Assembly (NCBI GenBank): GCA_023390395.1
Contig: JAEWCY010000132.1
Location: 40,419-104,418 of the forward strand
Source of the DNA: Pseudomonadota bacterium
Lineage (GTDB): Bacteria; Desulfobacterota; Desulfovibrionia; Desulfovibrionales; Desulfovibrionaceae
Direction of reading: 5' to 3'
Length of the DNA stretch: 64,000 nucleotides
The notes beneath the pieces are model-generated. The model saw nothing but the letters and a program-made list of their open reading frames with translations. It was not told the origin of the DNA and did no database searches. The translations under genes and the position numbers were made by a program. Shown here piece after piece: positions 17,593 through 26,378 of the stretch. How positions within the stretch are numbered: the first letter of the stretch is position 1; each line of letters begins with the position of its first letter.

Positions 17593-17711
17593 ACTCTTGC
17601 GACAAGAATCGCCGGGTTGTTCCTTTCTCGGACTCCGCGGATTTTTCTCTTTGCATGAGGCGACATTCCATTGTGTAACTCGTGTCTCCGGATGGGACCG
17701 CGCGGTACTGT

Positions 17712-17738
17712 GTCACGGCTTTCCATCCAAGCCGTGAC
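17712..17738. promoter_or_regulatory. Perfect 10-bp inverted repeat in the anfA/anfH gap
   Basis: GTCACGGCTT (17712-17721) and AAGCCGTGAC (17729-17738) flank the loop TCCATCC. It could be a regulator site or a hairpin in a long anfA leader. There is no T-run, so it is unlikely to be a terminator. Confidence 0.5.
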
Positions 17739-18133
17739 GCCTCGATCGATCGCCTCGGCCCTCGGCCTCCTTTCGCCGCTCGCGATCCGCCCCACGGACC
17801 GCTACGACACGAGCGACAAAACCGTCGCCGGCGTACGTTTCGGGACGTTCCGCCCGGTGGCGCGAGCCCGTCGCCCCGCCGGGCCGGCCGGGCCGCTTGT
17901 GCGCCCTGGGCCTGACTTTTTTTATTTGTTATGCTCTGCAAAGCATATAAAGGATGAGCTCCCGTCCGGAAGATGCGGCTGGCATGTGGCTTGCTTGGCG
18001 GTGGGGGGGGCCGTTGGGGCGAGGGACCGCGTGGGGGCGGCCCCCGGCCCTCTCGCCTTCGCCAACCGCCGGCGCGCCGGCGCAGGACGGTCGCGCTCTT
18101 CAGGGAGCCGGCCGGAAAGGACGTACGCGACCC

Positions 18134-19768
18134 ATGGAAACCACGCGCGGTCAGGCCGCCCCGGCCAGGGAATGCCATGCCGGGGCCTGCAAGCAGGACG
18201 AGCCCCGGCTCAAGGAATGCCATGCCGGCGTGTGCCGGGGCCGCATCGTGCCCCTGCTCCAGGCCATGGGCGAGTCGCTTTCGCGGCAAAGCGACCTGGA
18301 ACCGGCGCTGGACTGCCTGCTCGCGTACATGCGCGACGACATGGGCGTGGCCCGGGCCATGGTCAATCTCCACCACCGGGAATCGGGCCACATCTGCATC
18401 CACAAGAGCCTGGGGCTGACCGAGGAGGAGCAGGCGCGGGGCATCTATTTCCCGGGCGAGGGCATCACCGGCCAGGTGGTGGAGCGCGGCGCGGCCATCG
18501 TCGTGCCGCGCATCGGCGACGAGCCGGCCATCCTCAACCGCACCGGCAGCCTGTCGCGGCCCGAGGACCGGGAGTGCGCCTTCTTGTGCGTGCCCATCAT
18601 GCGCGGCCGCAAGGTGCTCGGCACCATCTCGGCCGTGCGCGCCTACGAAAGCGGCGAGCTTTTGCGCAAGCACGTGGACGCCCTGACCGTCATCTCCTAC
18701 ATGCTGGCCCAGGCCGTGGAGCTCTACCTGGTCGAGAACGTGGACATCGTGCGCTGGGAGCGCCGCCAGGCCGAACTCCTGGGCCAGCTCGGCGAGCGCA
18801 TGCGCCCCCCGGCCTTCGTCGGGTCGTCCAAGGTCATGCTGGAACTGTTCGCCCTGCTGCACAAGGTCGCGCCCACCCGGTCCACGGTGCTGCTTCTGGG
18901 CGAGTCGGGCGTGGGCAAGGAGATGCTGGCCAAGGCCATCCACGCCGGCGGCCCCAACCCCCAGGGGCCCATGGTCAAGTTCAACTGCGCGGCGCTTCCC
19001 GAGAGCATCCTCGAAAGCGAGCTCTTCGGCCACGAGAAGGGATCGTTCACGGGCGCGACCCAACTGCGGCGCGGCCGGTTCGAGGAGGCCGACGGCGGCA
19101 CCATCTTTCTCGACGAAGTGGGCGAGCTGTCGCTTGGCGTCCAGGCCAAGCTCCTGCGCGTGCTCCAGGAACGGGCCTTCGAGCGGGTGGGCGGCAACAA
19201 GACCGTGACCGTGGACATCCGGGTGGTGGCGGCCACCAACAAGGACCTGGCCGCCATGGCCGCCGGCGGGGCATTCCGCCAGGACCTCTACTTCCGGCTC
19301 AACGTCTTTCCGCTGGTGGTGCCGCCGCTTCGCGAGCGCGGCAGCGACGTCGTGACCCTGGCCGAGCATTTCGCCGCCCGCTACGCCAAGGAGAACGGCA
19401 AGGCGATCAACCGCATCACCACCCCGGCGCTGAACATGCTCATGGGCTACCACTGGCCGGGCAACGTGCGGGAGCTCGAAAACGTCGTCCAGCGCGCCGT
19501 GATCCTGACCGAGGACGACGCCATCCACGGCTACAACCTGCCGCTGTCCCTGCAAACGCCGGTGCTTCCCGGCCACGACCGCCAGGGGGGGCTGGTGGCC
19601 CGGCTGGAGGCCATGGAATACGAGATGCTGGTGGAGGCCCTGCGCCTGCACCGGGGCAATTCCACCGAGGCCGCCCGGGAGCTGGGGCTCACCCGCCGGA
19701 CCATGGGCCTTCGCATGAAGAAATACGGGCTCGACTACCGGGAGTTCCGCCGGGAAGACCGGCAATGA
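18134..19768 (+). CDS. anfA: Sigma-54-dependent activator of the Fe-only nitrogenase operon
   Basis: Predicted 544-residue NifA/VnfA/AnfA-family enhancer-binding protein. A Cys-rich N-terminus with two CHAGxC motifs (C14/C19 and C29/C34) precedes a GAF domain (about 45-200). An AAA+ domain follows with GESGVGKE (Walker A), GSFTGA (sigma-54 contact, Ser in place of Ala) and LDEVGEL (Walker B), then a Fis-type HTH (STEAARELGLTRRTMGLRMKK). ATG 18134 is preferred to 17954, because the 60 extra residues are low-complexity and GAAAGGA lies about 12 nt upstream. Divergent position and CxxxxC spacing support AnfA over NifA. Confidence 0.9.
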   Translation: METTRGQAAPARECHAGACKQDEPRLKECHAGVCRGRIVPLLQAMGESLSRQSDLEPALDCLLAYMRDDMGVARAMVNLHHRESGHICIHKSLGLTEEEQARGIYFPGEGITGQVVERGAAIVVPRIGDEPAILNRTGSLSRPEDRECAFLCVPIMRGRKVLGTISAVRAYESGELLRKHVDALTVISYMLAQAVELYLVENVDIVRWERRQAELLGQLGERMRPPAFVGSSKVMLELFALLHKVAPTRSTVLLLGESGVGKEMLAKAIHAGGPNPQGPMVKFNCAALPESILESELFGHEKGSFTGATQLRRGRFEEADGGTIFLDEVGELSLGVQAKLLRVLQERAFERVGGNKTVTVDIRVVAATNKDLAAMAAGGAFRQDLYFRLNVFPLVVPPLRERGSDVVTLAEHFAARYAKENGKAINRITTPALNMLMGYHWPGNVRELENVVQRAVILTEDDAIHGYNLPLSLQTPVLPGHDRQGGLVARLEAMEYEMLVEALRLHRGNSTEAARELGLTRRTMGLRMKKYGLDYREFRREDRQ

Positions 19769-20029
19769 CGAGGCCCCGCCGCCGGAGTGCGGTCGCGCGC
19801 GGCGCACGGCGGGGGCACGTCGGCTGGCCCGGTGCGGCGGGCGCGCCGGGGCCGTGGGCCTGGGCTTGTCCATCAGGGCCGTCGCCGTGCCTCCGCGTGA
19901 TCGCCGGGATCGCCGGGGCCTGCAGCGTCGGCGCTCCGGGGCCGATCGGCGGCGTCGCGGCAGCCAGGACCGGGCTGCCGCCCGGACGGGGGGAGAGCGG
20001 CCGGCCCCTGAACGTCGCGCCCTGCCGCG

Positions 20030-20344
20030 CTATTTGATCGGGGAGAAGGGCGCGGCGCGCAGGATCTTGTTCTCCTGCTTCTCCAGCAGGGGCATGACCC
20101 TGGGCAGGAACTCGGCTTGCCAGGTCGGGTCGGCGTACAGGGCCGCCCGCTTGCGCGTGCGGTCGTCCAGGCTTTCGTAGGCCCAGATGTGCGTGACCTG
20201 GTTCAATTCCCCGATCTCCGTGTACCAGAACCCGACGAGTTTGGCGTACCGGGAAAGGATGGGCAGGCCGGTCGACTCGAAGACGTCGAGGTAGTGCTGG
20301 AGCACGCCGGGACGCAGGGTGTAGGTTCGCATTTCGAAATACAT
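20030..20344 (-). CDS. NIPSNAP family protein
   Basis: Predicted 104-residue protein. The start MYFEMRTYTLRPG and the central GFWYTEIGELNQVTHIWAYESLDDRTRKRA are the signature of NIPSNAP dimeric alpha/beta barrel proteins. The role of bacterial NIPSNAP proteins is mostly unknown, though many lie with aromatic or small-acid catabolic genes. The ATG at 20342-20344 has GGAG 9 nt upstream. It lies 82 nt downstream of the LysR-type gene and may be co-transcribed with it. Confidence 0.88.
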   Translation of the reverse strand: MYFEMRTYTLRPGVLQHYLDVFESTGLPILSRYAKLVGFWYTEIGELNQVTHIWAYESLDDRTRKRAALYADPTWQAEFLPRVMPLLEKQENKILRAAPFSPIK

Positions 20345-20426
20345 GATGCCGTCTCCTCGTGTCGCGTGTCGCTGTTTCGTGCGGCCCTTCACGTGCCTGA
20401 CCATGCGGGGCGGGCGGCCCGCCGGG

Positions 20427-21392
20427 CTACACCGTCTTGGCCAGCATCTCGATGTGCTTGGCCGACAGGCCGAGCTGGTTGGGATGGCGCAGGATCTTGG
20501 GAAAGAGTTCCTCGCGCAGCCACTTGTGGGCCGGGTCGTTCTGGAAGCACTCGTGCCACCACAGGGAAATCTTCACCTTGGGGGCCTCGAAGGGCAGGGG
20601 CAGGGCGACGAGGCTGTCCTCGTTGCGGCTGTTGCGGACCACATGCAAGGGGATCACCGCGATCAGGTTGGTCTGGCGCACCACGCCGAAGGCGGCGCCG
20701 TAGGAATTGACCGTCAGCTTGACCGTGCGCTTGAATCCCATCTCGCGAAGCGGCTTGTCCACGATCTCGTTCCAGCCGCCCCCGGTCATGACCACCACCT
20801 GGGGATAGGCGATGAAGTCCTCGACCCGGAACGTCTCCTTGCACGCCAAGGGATGCTCCCGCCGGACGACCACGGCCAGCCGGTCCTCGTCCACCACCCG
20901 TTGGTACATGTTGCCGGGAAATTTGTTGTCGATGCTGATGGCCAGATGGATTTCACCGTAAATGATCTGCTCCTTGGCCGTTGCGTCCCAGTTGCGTATG
21001 GTGAACTGGAGCTTGCTTTCCATGGACAGGAGGAATGTCAATACGTCGCACAGCACATATTGCACGACGTAATCCGGGGCGGATAATATGAATTCCCGAG
21101 TATGCATGCCTGGCTGAAAGAAATTCGAGAACAGGGAGTCGATGCCGTCCAGGACGAAATCGAGTTTTTCCTTCAGGCATTTGGCCGGCAATGTCAGAAT
21201 GTATTCCTTGCCGGAGCGCACAAGCAGAGGATCCTGGAAATACTCGCGTAAGCTGGCCAGGTTACGGCTCATGGTCGGCTGGGTCAGGTTGAGCTTTGTC
21301 GCCGCATTGCTCACGTTGCGTTCATCAAGAAGGGCCTTGAGCGAAATCAAAAGATTGAGATTGAGCTTGGACAGGTCGACAAGGTGATGCAT
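20427..21392 (-). CDS. LysR-family regulator of aromatic-acid module 1
   Basis: Predicted 321-residue LTTR. The N-terminal winged HTH lies at about 10-65 (LISLKALLDERNVSNAATKL then TQPTMSRNL) and is followed by a substrate-binding domain. It is clearly paralogous to the LysR protein at 26379-27416, with near-identical HTH and similar REYFQDPLLVRSGK. Divergent from the DASS transporter and decarboxylase genes, it probably controls them; a T-N11-A dyad (21605-21617) is in the gap. The GTGATG start region gives ATG at 21390-21392; a longer ORF upstream has no family match. Confidence 0.9.
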   Translation of the reverse strand: MHHLVDLSKLNLNLLISLKALLDERNVSNAATKLNLTQPTMSRNLASLREYFQDPLLVRSGKEYILTLPAKCLKEKLDFVLDGIDSLFSNFFQPGMHTREFILSAPDYVVQYVLCDVLTFLLSMESKLQFTIRNWDATAKEQIIYGEIHLAISIDNKFPGNMYQRVVDEDRLAVVVRREHPLACKETFRVEDFIAYPQVVVMTGGGWNEIVDKPLREMGFKRTVKLTVNSYGAAFGVVRQTNLIAVIPLHVVRNSRNEDSLVALPLPFEAPKVKISLWWHECFQNDPAHKWLREELFPKILRHPNQLGLSAKHIEMLAKTV

Positions 21393-21889
21393 ATCCACCC
21401 CCCCCGCTGATTTACAAGCTACAGGCCTCGGGACGGAAACCCTCCATGCGTTGCTCCCGCACTGCTCGGCGAGCGGTGACCCCTCGTCGTGGCACGAAAG
21501 AGACATATTCGCACAACAAGTTGAAATACTTAATTTTTGTCTTCTTATCCCAGAAAGCAAACTGCGACAAGGCTTCGCGCCATTGTCTTTTTCGATGCTC
21601 GCTATGCATAATATGCAGTAGCTGCTCCACCGCCCCTTCCTTTCTGCCGCACCGCCCCCGCCGTGACCGACTCGTCGGTCAACTGCTCGCCCGCTGGACC
21701 TATACGAATTGTTGATACCGACCTTTCGCAATTTGGCCTTGAAAAGGGCCGCGCCGGTTGCGCTATAAAGAGCGTGCGAAGGCTTTCCTGCATGACCCGT
21801 TATCAAGCCATTCTTACGACACGGCAGTTGGCACTCGAGTGCTTATTCGAAAGAGGAATCGCCAATCCAACGTTTCAAAGGAGGAGGTC
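21393..21889. other. Divergent intergenic region between LysR gene and DASS transporter gene
   Basis: No convincing gene is seen in these 497 nt. It is less GC-rich than its neighbours, contains the T-N11-A dyad at 21605-21617 and a weak -35/-10 pair (TTGAAA 21739-21744, TATAAA 21764-21769, spacing 19) pointing to the transporter. An AAAGGAGG ribosome-binding site lies directly before the GTG start. Confidence 0.55.
21605..21617. promoter_or_regulatory. Candidate LysR-type operator, TGCATA-A-TATGCA
   Basis: A perfect 6-1-6 dyad of T-N11-A form. It differs by only two bases from TGCATGATTTGCA at 30795-30807 and shares the TGCAT...TGCA frame with 33171-33183. Confidence 0.55.
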
Positions 21890-23272
21890 GTGGGAAAGAA
21901 CAAAAGTATCATCGGATTCGTAGGCGGCATTGCCCTTGCGTTGCTTGTCTGGGCAATACCAATGGAGGGATTGGCCCCTGAAGGAAAGAAGTGTCTGGCG
22001 CTCAGCCTTCTGGCCGTCGTCTGGTGGGCCATGAGCGTCGCCCATCCGGGATACGTGTCGCTGTTTCTGCTCGGCAGCTACGTGGTGCTGGGCGTGGCGC
22101 CGGGCGGCGTCGTCTTCGGCCTGTGGGGCACGCCGCTGGTCTACCTGGTGGTGGGCGGCTACCTCATCGCCTCGGCCGTGCGGGACAGCGGCCTGGGCAA
22201 GCGCATCGCCTACCACTACATCCTGCGCTACATCAATTCCTACAACAGCATCGTCGTCGGGGCCTACGTCCTCGGCTTCCTGCTGAGCTTTCTCATCCCG
22301 CATCCCTGGCCGCGCAGCTTCCTGATCATGTCCGTCATGGCCATGATCATCCGCAGCGCCAACCTGCCGCTCAAGGACGCGGCCAACATCGGCCTGGCCG
22401 TGTTCGCCGGCTCCGCGCCCACCTCCACCATCCTGCTCACCGGCGACAGCATCATCAACGTCGTCACCGTGGGCATGTCCGGGGCCAACGTCAGCTGGCT
22501 GGGCTGGCTGTGGTACATGGGCATCCCCGGCATCATCGCCTCGGCCCTGACCATGTTTCTCCAGCTCATGCTCTACAAGCCGAGCTGCCAGTTCTGCCTG
22601 GACAAGGCCGCGGTGGCCAAGAACCTGGCCGACATGGGGCCGCTTTCCCCGACCGAGCGGCGCTGCCTGTTCTGGGTGGGCCTGGCCATCGTGGCCTGGG
22701 TCACGGACAGCGTGCACCACATCCATCCCGGCTGGGTCGCCCTGTACGCGGCCATCGCCATGAGCCTGCCGCGCATCGGCGGCGTGCTCACCCCGGCCTC
22801 CTGGAGCGACGTGCCCATCGCCACCCTGTTCTTCCTGACCGCCGCCCTGGCCATCGGCAAGGTCGGCGACCACGCGGGCATGAACCAGTGGCTGGCCTCG
22901 GTCCTGCTGCCGAGCCACGCCCCGTCCAACCCCTTCCTGTTCGCCGGCTTCGTCTCGATCATCGCCGTGGCCCTGCACATGTGCCTGGGCAGCGTGCTGG
23001 CGGTCATGGGCATCGCCATCCCCACGCTCATCCAGTTCGGCACCACGGCCGGCCTGCCGCCCCTGGTCCCGGCCCTGCTCGTCTTCACGGCCATCTCCAT
23101 CCACTTCGTGCTGCCCTTCCACCACATGAACGTGCTGGTGGGCCTGGGCGAGAAGCAGGGCATGTACGGCGACCGCGAGGTGATCCGGCTGGGCCTGCCA
23201 CTGACGGCCGTGGTCTTCATCGTGACCATGCTGGTGCAGATCCCCTGGTGGAAGCTCATCGGCCTGCTGTAG
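21890..23272 (+). CDS. DASS-family anion transporter 1 (aromatic-acid importer candidate)
   Basis: Predicted 460-residue polytopic inner-membrane transporter of the divalent anion:sodium symporter (SLC13/CitT) type, with about a dozen hydrophobic helices. GTG 21890 is chosen because AAAGGAGG sits just upstream and the N-terminus then aligns residue-for-residue with the 460-residue paralogue at 29323-30705 (GKNKSIIGFVGG against AKNISMIGFIGG). It is the first gene of a rightward operon with decarboxylase genes. In lactobacilli a related importer (GacP) serves gallate decarboxylation, so an aromatic-acid substrate is likely but unproven. Confidence 0.88.
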   Translation: MGKNKSIIGFVGGIALALLVWAIPMEGLAPEGKKCLALSLLAVVWWAMSVAHPGYVSLFLLGSYVVLGVAPGGVVFGLWGTPLVYLVVGGYLIASAVRDSGLGKRIAYHYILRYINSYNSIVVGAYVLGFLLSFLIPHPWPRSFLIMSVMAMIIRSANLPLKDAANIGLAVFAGSAPTSTILLTGDSIINVVTVGMSGANVSWLGWLWYMGIPGIIASALTMFLQLMLYKPSCQFCLDKAAVAKNLADMGPLSPTERRCLFWVGLAIVAWVTDSVHHIHPGWVALYAAIAMSLPRIGGVLTPASWSDVPIATLFFLTAALAIGKVGDHAGMNQWLASVLLPSHAPSNPFLFAGFVSIIAVALHMCLGSVLAVMGIAIPTLIQFGTTAGLPPLVPALLVFTAISIHFVLPFHHMNVLVGLGEKQGMYGDREVIRLGLPLTAVVFIVTMLVQIPWWKLIGLL

Positions 23273-23300
23273 CCCGCAACCAAACCGGGAGAACACCCCC

Positions 23301-23888
23301 ATGCACGCGAAAAACCGCCTGGTCGTCGGCATAAGCGGCGCAAGCTGCGCCAACCTGGGCATCATGCTGCTTGAGGCCATGCGCCAGGTCGAAGGCTGGG
23401 AGACCCACCTGGTCTACAGCCAGGGCGCCAGACGGACCATCGAGCACGAGACGGACATGACCTGCGCCGCGGTCGAGGCCCTGGCCACGGCGGCCTATCC
23501 CATCGAGGACGTGGGGGCCGCCATCGCCAGTGGCACCTTCGTCACCGCCGGCATGGCCGTGGTGCCGTGCAGCATGAAGACCCTGGCCGGCATCAGCCAC
23601 GGCTACTCGGAAAACCTGCTCCTGCGCGCCGCGGACGTGGTCCTCAAGGAACGGCGCAAGCTCGTGCTGGCCGTGCGCGAGACGCCGCTGAACCTCATCC
23701 ATCTGCGCAACATGGTCGACCTGGCCTCCATGGGCGTGGTCATCATGCCGCCGGTCTTGACCTTCTACAACCACCCCAAGTCCCTCGAGGACGTGCAGCG
23801 CCATATCGTGGGCAAGATCATGCACGAGTTCGGCCTCGAGGCCCCGGGCTTCAAACGCTGGAACGGACAGCAAATCCGGGAGCGATGA
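23301..23888 (+). CDS. UbiX-like flavin prenyltransferase (decarboxylase subunit B)
   Basis: Predicted 195-residue flavoprotein. VVGISGASCANLGIMLLEAM near 8-27 is the FMN-binding start of UbiX/Pad1 proteins, and PCSMKTLAGISHGYSENLLLRAADVVLKERRKLVLAVRE is the family core. It would make prenylated FMN for the UbiD-type enzymes. It starts 28 nt after the transporter stop, and the next gene begins 1 nt after its stop. No second ubiX-type gene accompanies the lpdC-type gene at 27773, so this one may serve both. Confidence 0.93.
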   Translation: MHAKNRLVVGISGASCANLGIMLLEAMRQVEGWETHLVYSQGARRTIEHETDMTCAAVEALATAAYPIEDVGAAIASGTFVTAGMAVVPCSMKTLAGISHGYSENLLLRAADVVLKERRKLVLAVRETPLNLIHLRNMVDLASMGVVIMPPVLTFYNHPKSLEDVQRHIVGKIMHEFGLEAPGFKRWNGQQIRER

Positions 23889-23889
23889 C

Positions 23890-24297
23890 ATGATCGAGAT
23901 AACGGATTTCCGAGACCGCCTCCTGCTGACGCTGCGGGCCGTGCCCATGGGAGAGGACTTCTCCGTGGCCCTTTACGGCGGAGGCCGGGCGCATGTCGGC
24001 GCGGTGGCCCTGGCGCTGCCCCGGCCGAGCCTGGCCGATCCCCTGGCCGGCAGCGCCACGGCCTCGGTCCTGGCCGCGCCCGGCCACAAGGAGGACCTGC
24101 TGGCCCGCGAACTGGCGCTGAAGCTCGCCAGCGAACTCGGCGTCACCGTGGCGGTCGCCTGCGGCATCCACCTGGACGCCGCCACGGAAACGGAAATCCG
24201 GGAGGTGCGCTCCCTGGCCCTGGAAATGGCCGAGAGCCTGACCGCCGAGATACGACTGCTCCGTCAACCCTCGTCCCGGGCGCCCGGCGAGCCCTGA
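23890..24297 (+). CDS. LpdD-like small decarboxylase partner (proposed prenyl-flavin chaperone)
   Basis: Predicted 135-residue protein with GEDFSVALYGGGRAHVGAVALALPRP near residues 21-46 and HKEDLLARELALKLASELG later, which I recognise as the LpdD-type family that accompanies gallate and related UbiD decarboxylases. Its exact role is not settled; a chaperone function for prenylated FMN has been proposed. The ATG is 1 nt after the ubiX-type stop. The presence of an LpdD here, while the LpdC-type catalytic subunit is 3.5 kb away, links the two modules. Confidence 0.7.
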   Translation: MIEITDFRDRLLLTLRAVPMGEDFSVALYGGGRAHVGAVALALPRPSLADPLAGSATASVLAAPGHKEDLLARELALKLASELGVTVAVACGIHLDAATETEIREVRSLALEMAESLTAEIRLLRQPSSRAPGEP

Positions 24298-24365
24298 GCC
24301 CGCCGCGCCCCGGACGACGACAGGCCCCGTAACCTGCAACGCGAACCCGCAACGAGGAGGTTCCC

Positions 24366-25790
24366 ATGTTCAAGGATTTGCGGCAGTTCCTGGAGAAACT
24401 CGAACAGGAAGGGCAACTCGTCCACTACACGGACGAAGTCATGCCCGAACCGGACATCCGGGCCATCAGCCGCGCCTCGGCCGACATCGGCCCCACCGGT
24501 CCGGCCGTGATCATCGAGAACGTCAAGGGCTACAAGGGCAAGAAGATCGCGGTCAACGTGCACGGCTCCTGGGCCAACCACGCGCTCATGCTCGGCATGC
24601 CCAAGACCACCAGCCTCAAGGACCAGTTCTTCGAGCTGGCCAGCCGCTGGGACAGCTACCCCGGCGAGGTGAAGTGGATCGACAATCCGGCTTGCCAGGA
24701 GGTCATCCTCGACGAGTTCAACCTGCTCGAGCTCCTGCCCCTCTACAAGGTCAACGAAAACGACGGCGGCTTCTACCTGTCCAAGGCCTCGGTGGTGTCC
24801 AAGGACCCGGACGACCCCGAAAACTTCGACAAGCAAAACGTGGGCATCTACCGCCTGCAAGTCCAGAACGCCGACACCATCGCCATGCAGGGCCTGCCCT
24901 TCCACGACATCGCCATCCACATGCGCAAGGCCGAGGAGCGCGGTGAAGCCCTGCCCGTGGCCATCTGCCTGGGCGTGGACCCCATGCTGTCGTTTATGGC
25001 CAGCACGCCCATCGCCTACGACCAGTCCGAGTACAAGTACACCGCGGCCATAAACGGCGTCCCCATGGAGCTGGCCAAGACCACCGACGGCAAGCTCGAC
25101 GTGCCGGCCGGGGCCGAATACGTGCTCGAAGGCGAGATCGTGCCGCGCGTGCGCGTGTGCGAAGGTCCCTTCGGCGAGTTCCCGGGCAGCTACTCCGGGG
25201 CGCGCAAGCAGGTCATCATCAAGATCCACCGGGTCACCCACCGCCGCGACCCGATCTTCGAGAACCTCTACCTGGGCCGGCCCTGGACCGAGATCGACAC
25301 CCTGCTGGGGCTTAACACCTGCATTCCGATCCACAAGCAGCTGCGCGAGACCATGCCCGAGGTCAAGGCGGTCAACGCCCTGTACCAGCACGGGCTCACG
25401 GTCATCATCGCCATGGAGAGCCGGCTCGGCGGCTACGCCAAGTCCGTGGCCTTCCGGGCCGCCTCCACGCCCCACGGCATCTCCTACGTGAAGAACATCA
25501 TCCTGGTGGACGCCGACGTGGATCCCTTCGACCTGGTCCAGGTCATGTGGGCCATGTCCACCCGCATCCGCGGGCCGCAGGACGTCATCGTCATCCCGTC
25601 CACGCCGGGCATGCCGCTGGATCCGGGTTCCGAACCTCCCGGAATGGGCTGCAAGGTCATCATCGACTGCACCACGCCGGTGGCTCCCGAACCCAAGATG
25701 CGCGACGTGAAGATGGTGGAGCTCATCCCCGAGTCCGCCGCCTTCCAGAAGATCCTGTCGGACATGCACCAGAAGATCGCCGGCCGCTAG
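24366..25790 (+). CDS. UbiD-family hydroxyarylic acid decarboxylase, subunit C (EcdC/ShdC/VdcC type)
   Basis: Predicted 474-residue decarboxylase that uses prenylated FMN. Active-site residues are R163 in NVGIYRLQ and the glutamates E266 and E271 in CEGPFGEF. KYTAAINGVP, HKAEERGE-like and RPIF/ENLYLGRPWTEID segments match the EcdC/VdcC/ShdC group that decarboxylates protocatechuate, vanillate or 4-hydroxybenzoate. An AGGAGG RBS is 5 nt before the ATG. It lies in an operon with the importer, UbiX-like, LpdD-like and zinc-ribbon genes. Which aromatic acid it acts on cannot be told. Confidence 0.93.
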   Translation: MFKDLRQFLEKLEQEGQLVHYTDEVMPEPDIRAISRASADIGPTGPAVIIENVKGYKGKKIAVNVHGSWANHALMLGMPKTTSLKDQFFELASRWDSYPGEVKWIDNPACQEVILDEFNLLELLPLYKVNENDGGFYLSKASVVSKDPDDPENFDKQNVGIYRLQVQNADTIAMQGLPFHDIAIHMRKAEERGEALPVAICLGVDPMLSFMASTPIAYDQSEYKYTAAINGVPMELAKTTDGKLDVPAGAEYVLEGEIVPRVRVCEGPFGEFPGSYSGARKQVIIKIHRVTHRRDPIFENLYLGRPWTEIDTLLGLNTCIPIHKQLRETMPEVKAVNALYQHGLTVIIAMESRLGGYAKSVAFRAASTPHGISYVKNIILVDADVDPFDLVQVMWAMSTRIRGPQDVIVIPSTPGMPLDPGSEPPGMGCKVIIDCTTPVAPEPKMRDVKMVELIPESAAFQKILSDMHQKIAGR

Positions 25791-25895
25791 GCCCGTACGC
25801 GAAAGACAGCAAACCATGCGCCCGGCTTGTCGTGTTGCGGCGAAACGGACAGGGGATCGCCGCCGCGACGCCAGGCGCGGCAAAGGAGAGAAGAC

Positions 25896-26123
25896 ATGAA
25901 ATGCATCCGCTGCCTCGAAGGTGAGGCTTCCGTGGTGGCCAAGGCGCCCGACGGAAGCGGTGCCTGGGAAATATACAAGTGCGACCGCTGCAACTTCGGC
26001 TGGCGCAGCACCGAGCCGGCCCGGCTCCTCGATCCGACCACGAGAGACCCGTTTTTCCAGATGGTCAACGTGGACCTGGACAAGCTGTTGACCCCTTGCC
26101 CCATCCCGCCGCTGCGCAAGTAG
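25896..26123 (+). CDS. Non-oxidative hydroxyarylic acid decarboxylase subunit D (zinc-ribbon, VdcD/EcdD-like)
   Basis: Predicted 75-residue protein with two CxxC pairs (C3/C6 and C29/C32), followed by WRSTEPARL and a PxxPPL-type end. This closely resembles VdcD/YclD/EcdD, the small subunit required with subunits B and C in some enterobacterial and Bacillus systems. AAAGGAG lies 7 nt before the ATG at 25896; a longer reading from 25827 is not supported. Last gene of the module-1 operon, followed by two hairpins. Confidence 0.9.
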   Translation: MKCIRCLEGEASVVAKAPDGSGAWEIYKCDRCNFGWRSTEPARLLDPTTRDPFFQMVNVDLDKLLTPCPIPPLRK

Positions 26124-26161
26124 CCGCCTGAACCCGAGTCCGTCACGGACTCCCCGCCGCA

Positions 26162-26191
26162 GACGGAGCGCGCCGCCAGGCGCGCTCCGTC
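26162..26191 (+). terminator. Strong hairpin ending the module-1 decarboxylase operon
   Basis: Perfect 13-bp arms GACGGAGCGCGCC (26162-26174) and GGCGCGCTCCGTC (26179-26191) with a 4-nt loop. A smaller hairpin, GAGTCCG / CGGACTC, lies at 26136-26152. The T-run is poor, so termination may be partial or factor-assisted. Confidence 0.6.
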
Positions 26192-26378
26192 GTTGCGTTC
26201 CGCCGCCTGGCGTCGGGGCCAGGGAGGTTCCTGGGGCCGCTCCGCCGGCGGCATGCCGGAAGGGCGGCTCTGCTTCGTGCCGCGGTGTTCGCCCGATCGA
26301 CCCGACCGGGCCGAGCGCGCCGTTGCCGCGGGGCCCTCGCCGTTTCCCGGGGAATCGTCGGCGCTGCCCGGGACCGGG

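Larger units (their letters stand above)
17379..18133. other. Divergent control region of the anf operon and anfA
   Basis: This 755-nt gap holds no convincing gene. It contains the anfH sigma-54 promoter, a GTAC dyad, a 10-bp-arm inverted repeat and an AT-rich patch at about 17500-17545 (with TTATATAA at 17513-17520) that could be a protein-binding site. A second AT-rich patch near 17918-17955 includes the dyad TATGCT-N6-AGCATA and TATAAA, a possible anfA promoter, but no well-spaced -35/-10 pair stands out. Confidence 0.65.

Noticed and set aside
17578..17647. TGT-N10-ACA NifA-type enhancer in the anfA/anfH gap
   Set aside because: Only the reverse form ACAA-N11-TTGT near 17599-17618 was found; it does not fit the NifA site, so the GTAC dyad is favoured.
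21412..21630. Small minus-strand ORF in the LysR / transporter gap
   Set aside because: No RBS, no family resemblance, and it covers the candidate operator region; treated as non-coding.
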